This document shows positions 38,344 through 46,623 of a DNA stretch of 64,000 nt, piece after piece (position 1 is the first letter of the stretch; the number at the start of each line of letters is the position of its first letter). The stretch is from Kozakia baliensis. GTDB taxonomy: Bacteria > Pseudomonadota > Alphaproteobacteria > Acetobacterales > Acetobacteraceae. Location of the stretch: contig NZ_CP014674.1 in assembly GCF_001787335.1 (NCBI RefSeq), positions 1,692,501-1,756,500 on the forward strand, read 5' to 3'. Position numbers and translations under genes: made by a program. The notes below the pieces were generated by a model, which saw only the letters and a list, made by a program, of their open reading frames with translations, made no database searches and had not been told where the DNA came from.

Positions 38344-39435
38344 TCAAGCGACCGCTGACGCTTCAGCGCTTTCATTCTCACTCGGTGCCGACATCAAACG
38401 CTCGACCTGCGCAAGCCGCGTTCTAATCTTCTCGTTAATCGAATGCGTCACGGCGTCCATCGCCACATCGATCGCCGCCGCGAAACCTTCCGCATCGGCG
38501 CCACCATGCGACTTAACGACAATGCCGTTCAGACCGACAAACACAGCCCCATTATAACGCCGCGGGTCGATCCATTCTTTCATACGCTCCAACCCAGGAC
38601 GCACCAGCAAATAGCCAATCCGCGTCAATAGGTTGGTCTTGAACACACGCTGCAAAAGCTGGGAAACCAGCTTCAACGCGCCCTCACCCGTCTTAAGAGC
38701 GATATTACCGGAGAACCCATCCGTTACGACGACATCGGTAGTGCCAGCCGTAATGTCATGCCCTTCGACAAAGCCATAAAACTGGTCGCTCAAAGGCGAC
38801 TCGCGCAGAATTTCAGCAGCGCGGCGCAAGCGCTCATCGCCCTTCAATTCCTCGACACCAACATTGAGCAGACCTATCCGTGGCGCGGGCAGGCCCAGAA
38901 CAGCTTTGGCGAAAGCTTCTCCCATCACGGCAAACTCAACGAGATTGCGCGTATCGCACGAGATGTTGGCGCCCAGATCGAGCATGACGACATCCCCTCG
39001 CGCCGAAGGGTTGACCGCCGCCATTGCCGGTCGCGTAACGCCCGGCAATGTTTTGAGAACGATTTTGGCAAGCGCGAGCATGGCGCCACTATTTCCGGCC
39101 GAAACGATTCCGCCAGCTTCCTCGTGAGCGACCGCATCGATCGCAACACGCAAGGACGAATCGCGAAGACGCAACGCAGATGTCGGCTTCATCTCCATGG
39201 AGATGGCCGAGGAAGCGTGACGAATCTCGCAAATGCGTGCAGCTTTGGGATATTTCGCCAGTTGCGGCTTCAGCAGCGATTCGTCGCCAACGAGCAGCAT
39301 ACGAGCATTCGGATGACGATCCGCCGCAAGTTCCAGACCAGCCAAAACGATGTCAGGCGCATGATCGCCTCCCATCGCATCGATAGCCAAACTAAATGGC
39401 GCAGCCGGAATGGCAGGCGCACTTACGTCATTCAT
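38344..39435 (-). CDS. plsX: Phosphate acyltransferase PlsX
   Basis: PlsX makes acyl-phosphate from acyl-ACP for phospholipid synthesis. The 363-residue protein has AIDAMGGDHAP near the N-terminus, SAGNSGAML in the middle, VVTDGFSGNIALK, and NGIVVKSHGGAD near the C-terminus, all family signatures. It sits between rpmF and fabH on the same strand. Confidence 0.97.
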   Translation of the reverse strand: MNDVSAPAIPAAPFSLAIDAMGGDHAPDIVLAGLELAADRHPNARMLLVGDESLLKPQLAKYPKAARICEIRHASSAISMEMKPTSALRLRDSSLRVAIDAVAHEEAGGIVSAGNSGAMLALAKIVLKTLPGVTRPAMAAVNPSARGDVVMLDLGANISCDTRNLVEFAVMGEAFAKAVLGLPAPRIGLLNVGVEELKGDERLRRAAEILRESPLSDQFYGFVEGHDITAGTTDVVVTDGFSGNIALKTGEGALKLVSQLLQRVFKTNLLTRIGYLLVRPGLERMKEWIDPRRYNGAVFVGLNGIVVKSHGGADAEGFAAAIDVAMDAVTHSINEKIRTRLAQVERLMSAPSENESAEASAVA

Positions 39436-39500
39436 GCTCCGCCCCGCGTGATGTTTGAACCAGAAGGACCAATGTCAACATGACATCGGTCCGTCATGCC

Positions 39501-39704
39501 TCAGACGCGGACGGTGTTCTTGAGGGTCTTGCCAGCCGCGACGACTTCACGACCGTCATAGTGCCCGCAATGCGCGCAGACATGATGAGGGCGCTTCAGT
39601 TCACCGCAGTTGCTGCAATCTGCATGCGCCTGAACGGTCAGAGCATGGTGGCTGCGACGCATACCTTGGCGAGAAGGCGTGGTCTTTCTTTTGGGGACGG
39701 CCAT
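39501..39704 (-). CDS. rpmF: 50S ribosomal protein L32
   Basis: The 67-residue L32 starts [20 protein letters not shown] and keeps the zinc-binding cysteine pairs CSNCG and CAHCG. This is the zinc form (all four Cys present). It lies between yceD and plsX, the widespread bacterial order that links ribosome and lipid synthesis. Confidence 0.97.
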   Translation of the reverse strand: MAVPKRKTTPSRQGMRRSHHALTVQAHADCSNCGELKRPHHVCAHCGHYDGREVVAAGKTLKNTVRV

Positions 39705-39841
39705 GGCGGGAGCCTCTTTCCTCTTTATCGCCCCACACCGCGAGCCGCCAAATCGGCCGCGTCAGGGATCGACAATGTTTACTATGATCAGGCGGGCGGC
39801 TCTAGCAGACCACAACCAAGGTCGCAAGCACGACCTGCATT

Positions 39842-40402
39842 CTATTCTTCTTCTTTTGCATTTTTCTGCCCCGCCAATGTTGCCAGAGCCGCAAAAGGAT
39901 TGGGTCGCGGCGCGGCTTCTTCCGCCTCCGTTTCTTCGCGTGGCACTTCATCGACGCCATGTTCGAGAGCGGCTCCAGCTCGCCGTGGATAGGCTGGAAG
40001 CGCCAGCGCCAACTGCTCGGACGTTATTTCGCCGAGGTCGATATTATGGCCTTCGTAAGGAAGTTCGTCGATCTCATCGAGTTCAAGCGCACGCTCTTCC
40101 GAGAAACGGTTTTCCGGCACCAGACGCAGCGTGAAATTTTCCGTTATCACATCGTCGAACGCCTCATCCGTCACAACGCATATTTGCGTCACCTCGGCGG
40201 AAAGCCACCCTTCCGCAAAAATCGTCTCCCCCTCTCCCAGAGTCAGACGATATCGGCAGGTTAAAGACGCGATAGCAGGCAGAAGAAGCCGCTTTGCGAG
40301 CGCCGCACATTCCTTGGGCGTCGCTTCCAGAACTTCAGTGAAAGGCTCCCGCCCAAGACGGTGCAGGGCTATCCGGCGTGAAAATTCCGGTTGGTTCGAC
40401 AT
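39842..40402 (-). CDS. YceD/DUF177 family protein
   Basis: The 186-residue protein belongs to the DUF177/YceD family (in some bacteria linked to 23S rRNA accumulation). It has the conserved CRYRLTLGEGETIFAEGWLSA-type beta region, LVPENRFSEERALELDEIDELPYEG, and an acidic tail ending in FAALATLAGQKNAKE. The ATG at 40402 is preferred over 40423 because AGGAGA lies 8 bp upstream. It heads the yceD-rpmF-plsX-fabH run and is divergent from the BamE-like gene. Confidence 0.9.
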   Translation of the reverse strand: MSNQPEFSRRIALHRLGREPFTEVLEATPKECAALAKRLLLPAIASLTCRYRLTLGEGETIFAEGWLSAEVTQICVVTDEAFDDVITENFTLRLVPENRFSEERALELDEIDELPYEGHNIDLGEITSEQLALALPAYPRRAGAALEHGVDEVPREETEAEEAAPRPNPFAALATLAGQKNAKEEE

Positions 40403-40568
40403 ATTGATTCTCCTGCGATTCATGCCTCATGCGGGACGATCGCCGGGATAAGAAACGTTTTACGATTTGTCATCCTGGCATAAGGCGCAATATAGACGGC
40501 TCTATCGCCATGCCTACACTAGACAGCCTCTTTCCGCTCGGGCATTTAGACGAACACTTATAAGCAGG

Positions 40569-41156
40569 ATGACGAAACTCGTTATGCACAGCGCCCCGAC
40601 CTCGGTCCGAAACGTGAGAACCGCGCGATCGAGGTTCGGCCTCGCCATACTCTGCGCCATGCCGCTTACCTTGGGCGGATGTTCCGTTTTCGGGCCTATT
40701 CCTCAGGAACGCGGTTCGCTGATCGAAAAATCAGATTATTCGCAACTCGTGCCGGGAACGAGCACTCGCAACGATGCGATTGACCTCCTCGGCTCGCCGA
40801 CGGCCCATGCGACGTTCGACGACAATAAATGGATTTACGTCTCCATGACGACGGTTCCGACGCCGCTATCCTTTCCAACGGTGAGGAAGCAGCAAGTCGT
40901 CGTCTTGGCGTTCGATAATGGCGGCGTGTTGCGTCAGATCGACACGCTACACAAGAAGAACGGCTACGATGTCGGCATGGTAGGCGAGAAAACGCCGACG
41001 CCGGGAACCAAGATCAACGTTTTGCAACAGTTGCTCGGCAATGTGGGCCGTTACAACCCTATGAGCAATATGGGCAGCACGTTCGGCGGCAGCCAGGGGC
41101 CGTTGGGGGGCAGCCAGGGAACCGGCAATGGCGGAACAGGCAACAGCCTGCCGTAA
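40569..41156 (+). CDS. BamE/SmpA-like outer-membrane lipoprotein
   Basis: The protein has an N-terminal signal peptide and a lipobox LGGC (about residue 38 from this start), followed by a SmpA/OmlA-type domain: QLVPGTSTRNDAIDLLGSPT and DNKWIYVSMT are hallmarks of BamE, a subunit of the beta-barrel assembly machine. The C-terminus adds a Gly-rich, disordered tail with GGSQGPLGGSQGTG. The true start is uncertain: ATGs at 40569 and 40584 are both possible and the open frame reaches 40467. It is divergent from yceD, the normal alphaproteobacterial arrangement. Confidence 0.88.
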   Translation: MTKLVMHSAPTSVRNVRTARSRFGLAILCAMPLTLGGCSVFGPIPQERGSLIEKSDYSQLVPGTSTRNDAIDLLGSPTAHATFDDNKWIYVSMTTVPTPLSFPTVRKQQVVVLAFDNGGVLRQIDTLHKKNGYDVGMVGEKTPTPGTKINVLQQLLGNVGRYNPMSNMGSTFGGSQGPLGGSQGTGNGGTGNSLP

Positions 41157-41190
41157 GAAGGCCGCTGAACCCGTCTGACTGCTTCATCGC

Positions 41191-42555
41191 CTAAGCCGGC
41201 AATGTCAGCAATACGCGTAGACCTCCTAAGGGACTGTTGCGCAGCGCGATGTTGCCGCCATGCGCATGCATGATGTCTCTGACAATCGTTAACCCAAGCC
41301 CACTTCCGCTGGTGGGGCTTCCGCCATTGCTAAACGCCTGAAACACTTGTTTCCGACGGGATGGCGCAATACCCGGCCCATCATCATCGATCGTGATCTC
41401 GATCATGCCGTCATGGCGCTGCAATGAAAAAGTCATGCGTCCACCATGCCGCCGAGCGTTATCCGCCAGGTTGATCAAGACACGCCGAAAAGCGTCCGGA
41501 CGGACTGTCGCGATAATATGGTCCTCCGCATGCACCGCGAGGACTTCACCTCCCGCCCGTGTGGTCGCTTGCGCCACTTCCTGCATCAACGCAGCCAAAT
41601 CCGTTGAAACCGGCTCCTCCGAACCTTCTCCACGCGCGAAAGAGAGATAGCTGCCGATCAGGCGCTCCATCTCTCCGATATCCGCCACCATGTCCTCAAT
41701 ATCCGGCCGCAAATCAGCACAGGCTATTGTCCCATCGGTCGGGATCATCGCTAGAGAAAGACGCAAGCGCGTCAATGGTGTTCGCAGATCGTGAGATACG
41801 CCAGCCAGAACGGCGGTCCGCTGCGCTACGAAGCGGTTGACGCGCGCTTGCATGCGGTTGAACGCCACAGCCGCTTTACGGACCTCTTGTGCGCCTTCGG
41901 GATGGATCGGCCCCATATCCCGGCCTAGACCAAAGGACTCAGCTGCCTGCGCCAGACGACGAATCGCCCTCACCTGATTTCGAATAAACAAACTCGCGAT
42001 CAGGAACAGCAACAACGAACTGCCTAACGCCCACACGACAAACAGCCAGATCGGTCCGACATCCAAGCGTTTGCGTGGCGCGATAACCTCCAACACACCA
42101 TCATGGAGCGCGATTTCGATCCGGACGCTCTGCTCCGTCGCATTCCAATCGATGCGACAGGGACGTTGAAACGCCATTTGAATCGCATGTGTCAGATCTT
42201 CGTCCATCGGTCCCAGCACGGAAGTAGAACCGGTTGTTGTGAGGTGCTGATGAGAATGGAACATAATTTTCAGCTGCGTGCGTTCGCGCGCGCGGGAGAG
42301 AATCCATTCCGTCGATTGCGGCGCATGCTCGATCATGTCCATCGTCAGCACCAATTCCGAGACGACGCTATCGGACAAGCGGCGGGAGACGACATTCAGG
42401 TAAGTGCCATAAAACAGCACCAACGCCACAGCCTGCGTCACGAGGAGCGGGATCAGAACGATCAACAAAGAGCGCCCAAAGAGGGATCGCGGCAAAAAAC
42501 GCCGCGAGACGCGCTCAAAGTCGCGTGCACGAAGCAGAAAACCATTATTCGCCAT
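41191..42555 (-). CDS. EnvZ-like sensor histidine kinase
   Basis: The 454-residue inner-membrane kinase has two transmembrane segments (about residues 28-52 and 168-190) around a periplasmic sensor region. Then come a HAMP linker, the phospho-acceptor block LAGVSHDLRTPLTRLRLSL, and an ATPase domain with INLADNARRHGG, DDGPGIA and GSGLGLTIV. It starts 3 bp after the response-regulator stop codon, so they are partners. The stimulus is not known. Confidence 0.93.
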   Translation of the reverse strand: MANNGFLLRARDFERVSRRFLPRSLFGRSLLIVLIPLLVTQAVALVLFYGTYLNVVSRRLSDSVVSELVLTMDMIEHAPQSTEWILSRARERTQLKIMFHSHQHLTTTGSTSVLGPMDEDLTHAIQMAFQRPCRIDWNATEQSVRIEIALHDGVLEVIAPRKRLDVGPIWLFVVWALGSSLLLFLIASLFIRNQVRAIRRLAQAAESFGLGRDMGPIHPEGAQEVRKAAVAFNRMQARVNRFVAQRTAVLAGVSHDLRTPLTRLRLSLAMIPTDGTIACADLRPDIEDMVADIGEMERLIGSYLSFARGEGSEEPVSTDLAALMQEVAQATTRAGGEVLAVHAEDHIIATVRPDAFRRVLINLADNARRHGGRMTFSLQRHDGMIEITIDDDGPGIAPSRRKQVFQAFSNGGSPTSGSGLGLTIVRDIMHAHGGNIALRNSPLGGLRVLLTLPA

Positions 42556-42558
42556 GGG

Positions 42559-43251
42559 TTAAGAACCTGGTTTTAAAACATAACCCTTCCCGCGCACCGT
42601 ATGGAGAAATCTCGGCTCCCTCGAATCCGGCTCGATCCGGCGACGTAAACGCGTCACCTGCACATCGACAGCGCGCTCACCGATTTCGTCCATTTCCAAT
42701 GCTTGCGCGATTTCCTCGCGAGACAGGACTTCGCCAGGACGTCGTGTCAGAACGCCAAGCAATGCCGCCTCTCCGCTGGTCAGATGCACCATGCCATCGG
42801 GCCCGCTTAAAAGCCCACGTGCCGTATCGAATTCCAATTGCCCAAGACGCAGCACTCTCGGCACGCCGGACGTGAGCGGTTGTCGCCGCCGCAGATGCGC
42901 GCGCAATCGCAAGGCCAGTTCCAGAGGTTCAAACGGCTTGCCAAGATAGTCGTCGGCCCCCGCCTCAAGCCCACCGATACGATCCGCCGGTTCGCCACGC
43001 GCCGTCAGCAAGATGATCGGCCAAAAATGACCGGCATCACGCAAGCTCTTCGTAAAACTTAGCCCATCCTCACCCGGCATCGTCACATCAAGAACCATGG
43101 CGTCCGGCTGCATGACTTCCAAAACGCGTCGCGCTTTCTCGGCACTATCCGCAATCGTGATACGAAAATCCTGCTCACTCAAAAAACGCTGGAGCAGACG
43201 AAGCAATCTGGCGTCGTCATCGACAACCAGAATATGAGGATCATGGCTCAT
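42559..43251 (-). CDS. OmpR-family response regulator
   Basis: The receiver domain has the acidic pair VVDDD at residues 7-11, the phospho-acceptor Asp of MVLDVTMPGEDG near residue 54 and the Lys of YLGKPFEP. The C-terminal winged helix (EVLSREEIAQ, then DVQVTRLRRRIEPD and GKGYVL) is of OmpR type. It overlaps the upstream marR gene by 4 bp and is followed by the kinase. The marR-regulator-kinase order recalls the petP/petR genes of Rhodobacter, but target genes are not visible here. Confidence 0.94.
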   Translation of the reverse strand: MSHDPHILVVDDDARLLRLLQRFLSEQDFRITIADSAEKARRVLEVMQPDAMVLDVTMPGEDGLSFTKSLRDAGHFWPIILLTARGEPADRIGGLEAGADDYLGKPFEPLELALRLRAHLRRRQPLTSGVPRVLRLGQLEFDTARGLLSGPDGMVHLTSGEAALLGVLTRRPGEVLSREEIAQALEMDEIGERAVDVQVTRLRRRIEPDSREPRFLHTVRGKGYVLKPGS

Positions 43252-43730
43252 AAAGGAACGCTTTCCGATTGCAGGCTAGCAAGAACACGCCGAAAACCAT
43301 CAACCGCCTGCCCGCCGACGTCACGATAAGCCATGGTCATCCGTTCGCGAAGCGCGTCGAAAACAGCGTTCTCCACCGCATGCCCTTTCGGGGTAAGAAA
43401 AAGCAGCCTCAGCCTTTTGTCTTGCTCCGAATTACGCTGCTCCAAATAAGCGCGCGCCACCAACTCCTGCAAAACACGATTGAGGCTTTGTTTGGTAATG
43501 TTGAGCCGACGCAGCAAATCGCTCATCGTGCACCCGGGATGGGTACTCACGAGAAATAAAACCCGATGATGCGCCGCACCGAGTTTTTCGTCTCGAAGCC
43601 GAGCATCGCTGATCGCCTCTAACTCACGCCACGCAAGCAAGAGAGATTCGTAGGTCGAACGAACTTGCTCTTCACGGAGATACAGATGGGTAAAACCAGG
43701 AGCATCGCCGCTCCCGCGTGAGATAGACAT
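43248..43730 (-). CDS. MarR-family transcriptional regulator
   Basis: The 160-residue protein has the MarR winged helix: LFLVSTHPGCTMSDLLRRL, NITKQSLNRVLQELVARAYL and the wing RNSEQDKRLRLLFLTPKG. It has no extra sensing domain. The gene lies 9 bp downstream of def and its stop overlaps the response-regulator start (ATGA), so def, marR and the two-component genes form a tight operon. The ligand is unknown; the position resembles PetP of Rhodobacter. Confidence 0.9.
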   Translation of the reverse strand: MSISRGSGDAPGFTHLYLREEQVRSTYESLLLAWRELEAISDARLRDEKLGAAHHRVLFLVSTHPGCTMSDLLRRLNITKQSLNRVLQELVARAYLEQRNSEQDKRLRLLFLTPKGHAVENAVFDALRERMTMAYRDVGGQAVDGFRRVLASLQSESVPL

Positions 43731-43739
43731 GACGATGGT

Positions 43740-44264
43740 TTAGCTTTCAGAAAAACGCGCTATCTCATCAGCATAACCGAAAGTGTTGAAATCCTTCATC
43801 CTCATTGGATAAAGCACGCCGTCCAGATGATCATATTCATGTTGGAGGACATTGGCGTGAAATCCGCGCGCTTCGCCGCTGACATGAACACCATTCCTGT
43901 CCCATCCTTCGTAACGGATATGTGCGAACCGCGGCACGCTGCCGCGCAGACCAGGCAAGGAAAGGCATCCTTCCGCACAAACCATTATCTCATCGGAGAG
44001 CGGCGTCAGAGTCGGGTTGATCAGCGCCCTGGGCGCCAAAGCTTCCTCACCTTCTTGTGTTCTCTGTGTCGGAACATGATAGACGAAGAGTCGGCGCGAG
44101 ACATGAACTTGCGGTGCCGCAAGGCCTGCTCCGTTAACGTCCTTCATCGTTTCCAGCATATCGGAAATTAACGTTGATATTTCAGGTGCTTGGATGTCTT
44201 CGACCGGAAGAGCGTTCTGCAACAAGACCGGATGCCCCATACGGGCGATTTTGAGTAAAGCCAT
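43740..44264 (-). CDS. def: Peptide deformylase
   Basis: The enzyme removes the formyl group from nascent polypeptides. The three metal-site motifs are present: GAGLAAPQV, EGCLSLPG and QHEYDHLDG. The frame opens to 44423, but MALLKIARMGHP at 44264 is the family start, preceded by GAAGGCG, and gives 174 residues. Its promoter region is shared with the divergent rpsU. Confidence 0.95.
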   Translation of the reverse strand: MALLKIARMGHPVLLQNALPVEDIQAPEISTLISDMLETMKDVNGAGLAAPQVHVSRRLFVYHVPTQRTQEGEEALAPRALINPTLTPLSDEIMVCAEGCLSLPGLRGSVPRFAHIRYEGWDRNGVHVSGEARGFHANVLQHEYDHLDGVLYPMRMKDFNTFGYADEIARFSES

Positions 44265-44476
44265 CGACGGCGCCTTCTTTTTGCATGCCAAAACCTGAAA
44301 CAAGGCTTTCACGCATAGAATCGCGCCAGTTGAGACGCAAAGCATTTGTGTTCTGGCGAAATAGTGTGGTAAGGGCAGCGACCTTACCGGATGACAGGCA
44401 TTCCGCCGGTCATTTCTGGGCATCGAGATGATAATTTAAGACCATGCATAATGGTCGGATAGGAGATGACAGACCC

Positions 44477-44680
44477 GTGCAGGTTCTGGTTCGTGACAAC
44501 AATGTTGATCAAGCGCTCAAAGCGCTCAAGAAGAAAATGCAGCGCGAAGGCGTTTTTCGTGAAATGAAACTGCGTCGCCACTTCGAGAAGCCCTCCGAGC
44601 GTCGCGCTCGTGAAGCGGCTGAAGCCGTGCGCCGCGCCCGCAAGATGGAGCGCAAGCGCCTGGAGCGTGAAGGCTTCTAA
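44477..44680 (+). CDS. rpsU: 30S ribosomal protein S21
   Basis: S21 is a small basic protein of the 30S subunit used in initiation. The sequence [20 protein letters not shown] followed by an Arg-rich helical tail is typical. The start is GTG at 44477, with AGGAG 11 bp upstream; the ATG at 44466 is out of frame and the one at 44444 would add a non-family extension. Length is 67 residues. A strong terminator follows. Confidence 0.95.
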   Translation: MQVLVRDNNVDQALKALKKKMQREGVFREMKLRRHFEKPSERRAREAAEAVRRARKMERKRLEREGF

Positions 44681-44708
44681 TAAGCCTGTTGCTCACGAAG
44701 CAAAAAAT

Positions 44709-44739
44709 AGGGCCACCCCTCAGGGATGGCCCTTTTTTT
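44709..44739 (+). terminator. Rho-independent terminator of rpsU
   Basis: AGGGCCA (44709-44715) pairs with TGGCCCT (44727-44733), with an inner CCC/GGG pairing, and is followed by a run of seven Ts. It lies 29 bp past the rpsU stop codon. On the other strand an A-rich run provides Ts as well, so it could also stop motA transcripts. Confidence 0.9.
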
Positions 44740-44780
44740 ATCTATGATGCTGGCGTCTAGTAATTCGCGAAAAGCAATCC

Positions 44781-45650
44781 TCAAGCAGTCGCCGTAGATG
44801 AAGTCATTGCCTTTTCGAGTTCTTGAAAACGGGGCATGCAATGGCTCGGAATGTCCTTACGCCCAATCTCGATGCTGATCTGAGGCGCGCTTCCCTGCAA
44901 ATGCGCAACGAGAACAGAGCGAATGATCCGATGGTAGCACGCATCTTCGCCGACAATGCCGCCTAACCGCGCAGCGATTGGCGCAACAACGCCATAAGCT
45001 AGCAGAACCCCCAGAAACGTGCCGACAAGCGCCCCTGCGATCATTTCTCCAAGAATGACCGGCGGCTTACTGATCGATGCCATTGTCTTAATCACACCTA
45101 ATACCGCCGCCACGATACCCAAAGCGGGTAAAGCATCGGAAAGCGTCTGAAGCGCGTGCGGCAGGTGCATTTCTTCCTGAATATTCTTTTTCAGTTCGCG
45201 TGATATGGCCTCTTCGAACTGCACCGGATCATCGACATTCATCCCGATGAGGCGAAGATAATCGCAGACCAAATCACGCGTTTGCTCGTCTGATTTTATC
45301 TTGGGAAACGACGTGAAAATTGTGCTGTTTTCAGGCTCTTCCACATGACTTTCGATCGCCATATAGCCTTTCGCGTGCATCGATTTCAGAAGCTGGAAAA
45401 GCAAATTGAGTAAATCGATATAATCGGCGCGCGCGAAGCGTGGGCCTTTGAGCACCTGCTTTATTCCAGCAGGGATATGCTTCAGATCTACCAGAGAATT
45501 GGCCATAACGAACGAGCCGATCGCGGCCCCTAGAATGGTAATCAACTCGAAGGGCATCGATGCAAGAAGCGGCCCGATTGCGCCGCCAGAGGCGATAAAC
45601 GAGCCGAATACGCAGGCAAGCACGACACCGAAACCAATAAATAGAAACAT
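44781..45650 (-). CDS. motA: Flagellar motor stator protein MotA
   Basis: MotA is the proton-channel stator subunit that pushes the flagellar rotor. The 289-residue protein has the four transmembrane segments: residues 1-24, 33-52, about 170-190 (PALGIVAAVLGVIKTMASI, with the conserved Pro) and about 200-222 (IAGALVGTFLGVLLAYGVV). The cytoplasmic loop includes KGYMAIESHVEEPENS. It lies 15 bp downstream of the full-length motB frame, so motB comes first, opposite to the common motA-motB order. The gene itself is intact, but its partner is interrupted. Confidence 0.93.
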   Translation of the reverse strand: MFLFIGFGVVLACVFGSFIASGGAIGPLLASMPFELITILGAAIGSFVMANSLVDLKHIPAGIKQVLKGPRFARADYIDLLNLLFQLLKSMHAKGYMAIESHVEEPENSTIFTSFPKIKSDEQTRDLVCDYLRLIGMNVDDPVQFEEAISRELKKNIQEEMHLPHALQTLSDALPALGIVAAVLGVIKTMASISKPPVILGEMIAGALVGTFLGVLLAYGVVAPIAARLGGIVGEDACYHRIIRSVLVAHLQGSAPQISIEIGRKDIPSHCMPRFQELEKAMTSSTATA

Positions 45651-45665
45651 GATGGAAATCTGGCC

Positions 45666-46574
45666 TTATAGAATTTTTTCTGGAGGGATCGGTGGTGTCC
45701 GTCGCGTCAGTGTCAGAACCACACGCCGGTTGAGCGCTGCGCGAGGGTGTTCCGGGTCGGCCAAATCATGATCGGCTCGCCCCGCAACGCTCTGAAATCG
45801 CCATTCAGGCAGACCCGCCTAGACCAACACGGATCGCGCCGCCTCGGCGCGCAAAGCCGATAAAAGCCAGTTCGTCTTTTTTCCCGGCTGATAGGGCGTT
45901 GCATCCGTAAAACCGTCGATGCTCAGCATCCCTGGCATGGATTGGAGCACAGGCACCAGAGCGCGCAATAAAGCGATCGCATGTTCGTTTGGAACAGCCG
46001 TGCCCAATTCGAACATAGGCTGATGTTCCGCATCCGCAATGGAAATGCGCAATTCATTTGAGAAACCGCCTATATTAACCTGCGAAGCAGAAGGCTGATG
46101 CGCTAAAGCCGCGCGCACTTTCTCCGGCGCATGCCGGAACGCCTCTTCTTCGACTTTACTAGGTTCATGCTTCGCCTTTTGGGTAACTTCTTTTTGCTGG
46201 GAGATATCGAAGCGTGCCGATCGCGCTTGTTGGGCTTTCCCTAAAATGTCGTCATGGCGTGAGGCTGTGCTGGAAACAACAAACGGTTTTTGCAGCGCCG
46301 TTTGCGATGGTTGCGTCGGGGAAAGATTGTTGTCCTGAGTCGGATCGTCCCGTTCCGCAAAGGGATTGAAAAAGGCAGCAATCCCGCGACGCTGCTGTTC
46401 AGTGGTGGCGTTGATCAGCCACATGACGAGGAAAAACGCCATCATGGCCGTCATGAAATCTGCATAGGCAATCTTCCATGCACCGCCATGTCGGCCATCT
46501 TCTATAATTTCTTCACGCCGAATAATGATCGGACGCGCGGCATTGCTGCCTTTTCTGCCTTTTAGCGCCGCCAT
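45666..46574 (-). pseudogene. motB: motB interrupted by an in-frame amber codon
   Basis: MotB anchors the stator to peptidoglycan. The N-terminus is normal: a basic tail, then YADFMTAMMAFFLVMWL with the proton-path Asp, followed by the plug region. In the OmpA-like domain the frame stops at a TAG at 45819-45821, after ARSVLV. Reading on in the same frame to the TAA at 45666 gives AGLPEWRFQSVAGRADHDLA and then ALNRRVVLTLTRR, the expected end of the domain. CAG to TAG is the simplest change. As read, the product is 251 rather than 302 residues and lacks part of the peptidoglycan-binding fold. Confidence 0.85.
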
Positions 46575-46623
46575 CTTCCCTCCGATACTGAGAGGAAGAT
46601 GGTGGAAAAAATCTAATCAATCG

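Noticed and set aside
40467-40568. 34-residue N-terminal extension of the BamE-like protein
   Set aside because: It would place the signal peptide internally and is Arg-rich without hydrophobic character; a start at 40569 or 40584 fits a lipoprotein better.
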